Positions 5,904 to 7,319 of a DNA stretch of 7,319 nt are shown piece after piece. This DNA comes from Prolixibacteraceae bacterium (lineage in GTDB: Bacteria; Bacteroidota; Bacteroidia; Bacteroidales; Prolixibacteraceae): assembly GCA_018399395.1 (NCBI GenBank), contig JAGYOI010000061.1, positions 1 through 7,319 on the forward strand. The letters run 5' to 3'. The notes under the pieces were generated by a model. That model did no database searches. It was not told the DNA's origin and saw only the letters and a program-made list of their open reading frames with translations. Position 1 is the first letter of the stretch. Each line of letters opens with the position of its first letter. A program made the translations under genes and the position numbers.

Positions 5904-7319
5904 TTATCCTAATAATACCAATACATCATCTTCTTCAACATCTTCACCGGCATTCTTAATTTCAACAACTTTACCAGCTTTATCGGCTTTAATAGCGTTG
6001 AAGGTTTTCATGGCCTCGATATATCCGATTAAATCACCTTCGTTAATCTGATCGCCAACTTTAACAGGCGTTTCAGACGTATTTTTTGTAAGATAAAATT
6101 TGCCTTCGAGCGGAGCTGTAATCTCCAGTGCATCGGAAGGTGCAGGTGCAGCAGGCTTATCTTCCTGTTTCGGTGCCGAATCGGCAGTTTGTTGGCTGTC
6201 GTCATCACCATAAGATACCTTTACTTTAAAGTTTTCGCCGTTTACATTAATGTTCATTGACGAAGGCTGACCTGTAAATGCGGGTGATTGAGCACCCCCA
6301 GCTTCAGCTTTTGGCTTGGTACCTTCGAGCAAGCCTCCACCTTCAACCTTTTTCTTGGCTAAATCCTCTTCAAAAGCTTTTTTAGCTTCGCCCGATTTGT
6401 ATGCACGATATTGCTCAGGGTGCATTGCCAGTTCGAAAAGTTCTTCATCGTCCTGTCCAAAGTCCCAGTTATTATCTTTCATTTCTTTACGGAACTCGTC
6501 GAGTTTGTCAGGATATTCATCTTGTGGGTTACCCGTAAAGAATTCGCGCCCTTGTTCTTCAGCAAGTTTTTTAATTTCAGGAGCAACTTCACCAGGTAAT
6601 TTACCTGATTTGCCCAAAATCATGTCCCAAATGTTATCGGCAATCATACTCCAGCGTTCTTTACCTTTTTCTTTTTGAGTTACATTAAACAATGCAAGGT
6701 TTTTTACATACTGTGAAAATGGCGTTACCAACGGTGGGTAACCTACTTTTGGCCAAACATAAGCAACTTCGTCGAATAACTTGACCATCAGTTCGTCCTG
6801 TGTGATTTCGGGCTTGTTACGCTTTCTGAACCACTTGTTCAGGCTTTCCTGATTATCTTTCAGGTCGTTCATCAGCGACCCCATCATACCACCAGGCAAT
6901 CCAGGTGCAATAAGCAATGAGTTTAACTGACGGTTACGTTGTGGTATGTAATATCCGAGAAAATCGTCAATAAATTCTTGTGTAAGTGCACGGGCATTCA
7001 TATATGCTTTCATATCAACATCAGGCACACTAAACCCGGCATCCTTTAACATTTCTTTTACCATCAGGATATCGGCATGGCCTGTTCCCCATGATAATGG
7101 TTCCATACCAACATCGATAATTTCGCATCCGGCATTGGCAACTTCAAGAATTGAAGCCGGTGTAAAACCGGGACCTGTTTGTCCGTGATACTGAATAAGT
7201 GTATTGGGATGTTTTTCTTTAATGTATTTTACAATTTTACCGAGCGAAACCGGACGGCCAATACCGGCCATATCTTTCACGCAAATTTCGTTGGTTCCCA
7301 TCTCAATGAGTTTATCGGC
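5904..7319 (-). CDS. oadA: Oxaloacetate decarboxylase alpha subunit (carboxyltransferase + biotin carrier), 5' end beyond window
   Basis: This subunit transfers the carboxyl group of oxaloacetate to biotin, releasing pyruvate. The open frame continues through the right edge (residues ADKLIE before the Met at 7301), so that Met is internal; roughly the first 170 residues of the TIM-barrel domain should lie outside. Numbering from that Met: the barrel lysine, carboxylated in relatives, is K9 in VKDMAG; the conserved carboxylase (PYC/OADA) region spans about 100-310, with NSLLIAPGLPGGMMGSL (127-143), VGYPPLVTPFSQ (186-197) and HPEQYRAYKSG (294-304). An Ala/Pro-rich linker (about 365-392) leads to a biotinyl domain (393-465) with IEAMKTFNAI, K432 being the biotin-accepting lysine. 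The usual His-x-His metal ligands appear as Q37-Y-H39. It is the first visible gene of an operon with oadB. A pyruvate carboxylase subunit B is the main alternative, made less likely by oadB. Confidence 0.9.
   Translation of the reverse strand, partial: ADKLIEMGTNEICVKDMAGIGRPVSLGKIVKYIKEKHPNTLIQYHGQTGPGFTPASILEVANAGCEIIDVGMEPLSWGTGHADILMVKEMLKDAGFSVPDVDMKAYMNARALTQEFIDDFLGYYIPQRNRQLNSLLIAPGLPGGMMGSLMNDLKDNQESLNKWFRKRNKPEITQDELMVKLFDEVAYVWPKVGYPPLVTPFSQYVKNLALFNVTQKEKGKERWSMIADNIWDMILGKSGKLPGEVAPEIKKLAEEQGREFFTGNPQDEYPDKLDEFRKEMKDNNWDFGQDDEELFELAMHPEQYRAYKSGEAKKAFEEDLAKKKVEGGGLLEGTKPKAEAGGAQSPAFTGQPSSMNINVNGENFKVKVSYGDDDSQQTADSAPKQEDKPAAPAPSDALEITAPLEGKFYLTKNTSETPVKVGDQINEGDLIGYIEAMKTFNAIKADKAGKVVEIKNAGEDVEEDDVLVLLG

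Noticed and set aside
6316..6678. Plus-strand open frame of 120 codons opposite the alpha subunit
   Set aside because: Its Ser/Phe/Leu-rich translation mirrors the Lys/Glu-rich alpha subunit coding sequence. There is no independent support.
7284..7301. Met at 7301 as the true start of the alpha subunit
   Set aside because: The frame stays open to the right edge with residues typical of the family (ADKLIE before MGTNEICVKDMAG), and the VKDMAG motif normally lies about 170-180 residues into the protein. The gene is therefore cut by the window, not short.

Overview
The window looks like a piece of a Bacteroidota chromosome, probably from an anaerobic Bacteroidales/Marinilabiliales-type organism. 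Three observations suggest this: coding DNA that is AT-rich with no Shine-Dalgarno sequences before its starts; promoter-like TTG...TAnnTTTG signals; and a large secreted lamin-tail-domain protein ending in an 'SPNGD..ND' C-terminal module, beside a sodium-pumping decarboxylase operon. The taxon is inferred from these features, not from any search.

Layout, left to right. (1) Positions 1-122 hold a short minus-strand stretch of 63-bp (21-codon) tandem repeats encoding Tyr/Trp/Lys/Glu-rich units ('YYETS..YWKKYEYDENNN'). It lies directly behind asd, runs off the left edge and has no in-frame ATG. It looks like a remnant or edge fragment of a repeat protein. (2) Positions 130-1134, minus: asd, aspartate-semialdehyde dehydrogenase, complete. 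(3) Positions 1135-1225: a 91-bp divergent intergenic region with back-to-back promoter candidates. (4) Positions 1226-4615, plus: an 1129-residue secreted, multi-domain protein with two Ig-like + lamin-tail (LTD) modules and a FlgD/CHU_C-like C-terminal module, probably a type IX secretion cargo. (5) Positions 4616-4675: a convergent gap with a strong hairpin whose base pairing and U-tract make it a terminator for the minus strand. (6) Positions 4676-5887 and 5904-7319, minus: oadB, the membrane subunit of a Na+-pumping oxaloacetate decarboxylase, preceded by the 5'-truncated gene for the alpha subunit, a carboxyltransferase fused to a biotin carrier domain. Only 16 bp separate the two, so they form an operon.

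How they work together. The alpha subunit should move the carboxyl group of oxaloacetate to its own biotin. OadB then decarboxylates carboxybiotin and exports Na+. No gamma subunit gene is visible; if present it would lie beyond the right edge. asd uses aspartyl phosphate, which derives from oxaloacetate-linked aspartate, but the sequence gives no sign of co-regulation with the oad genes. The secreted LTD protein is functionally unrelated as far as can be seen.

No RNA gene, CRISPR array, insertion sequence or phage gene is visible. Most of the window is ordinary housekeeping and surface-protein content. The least explained parts are the decayed repeat at the left edge and the variant metal-site region in the decarboxylase alpha subunit.
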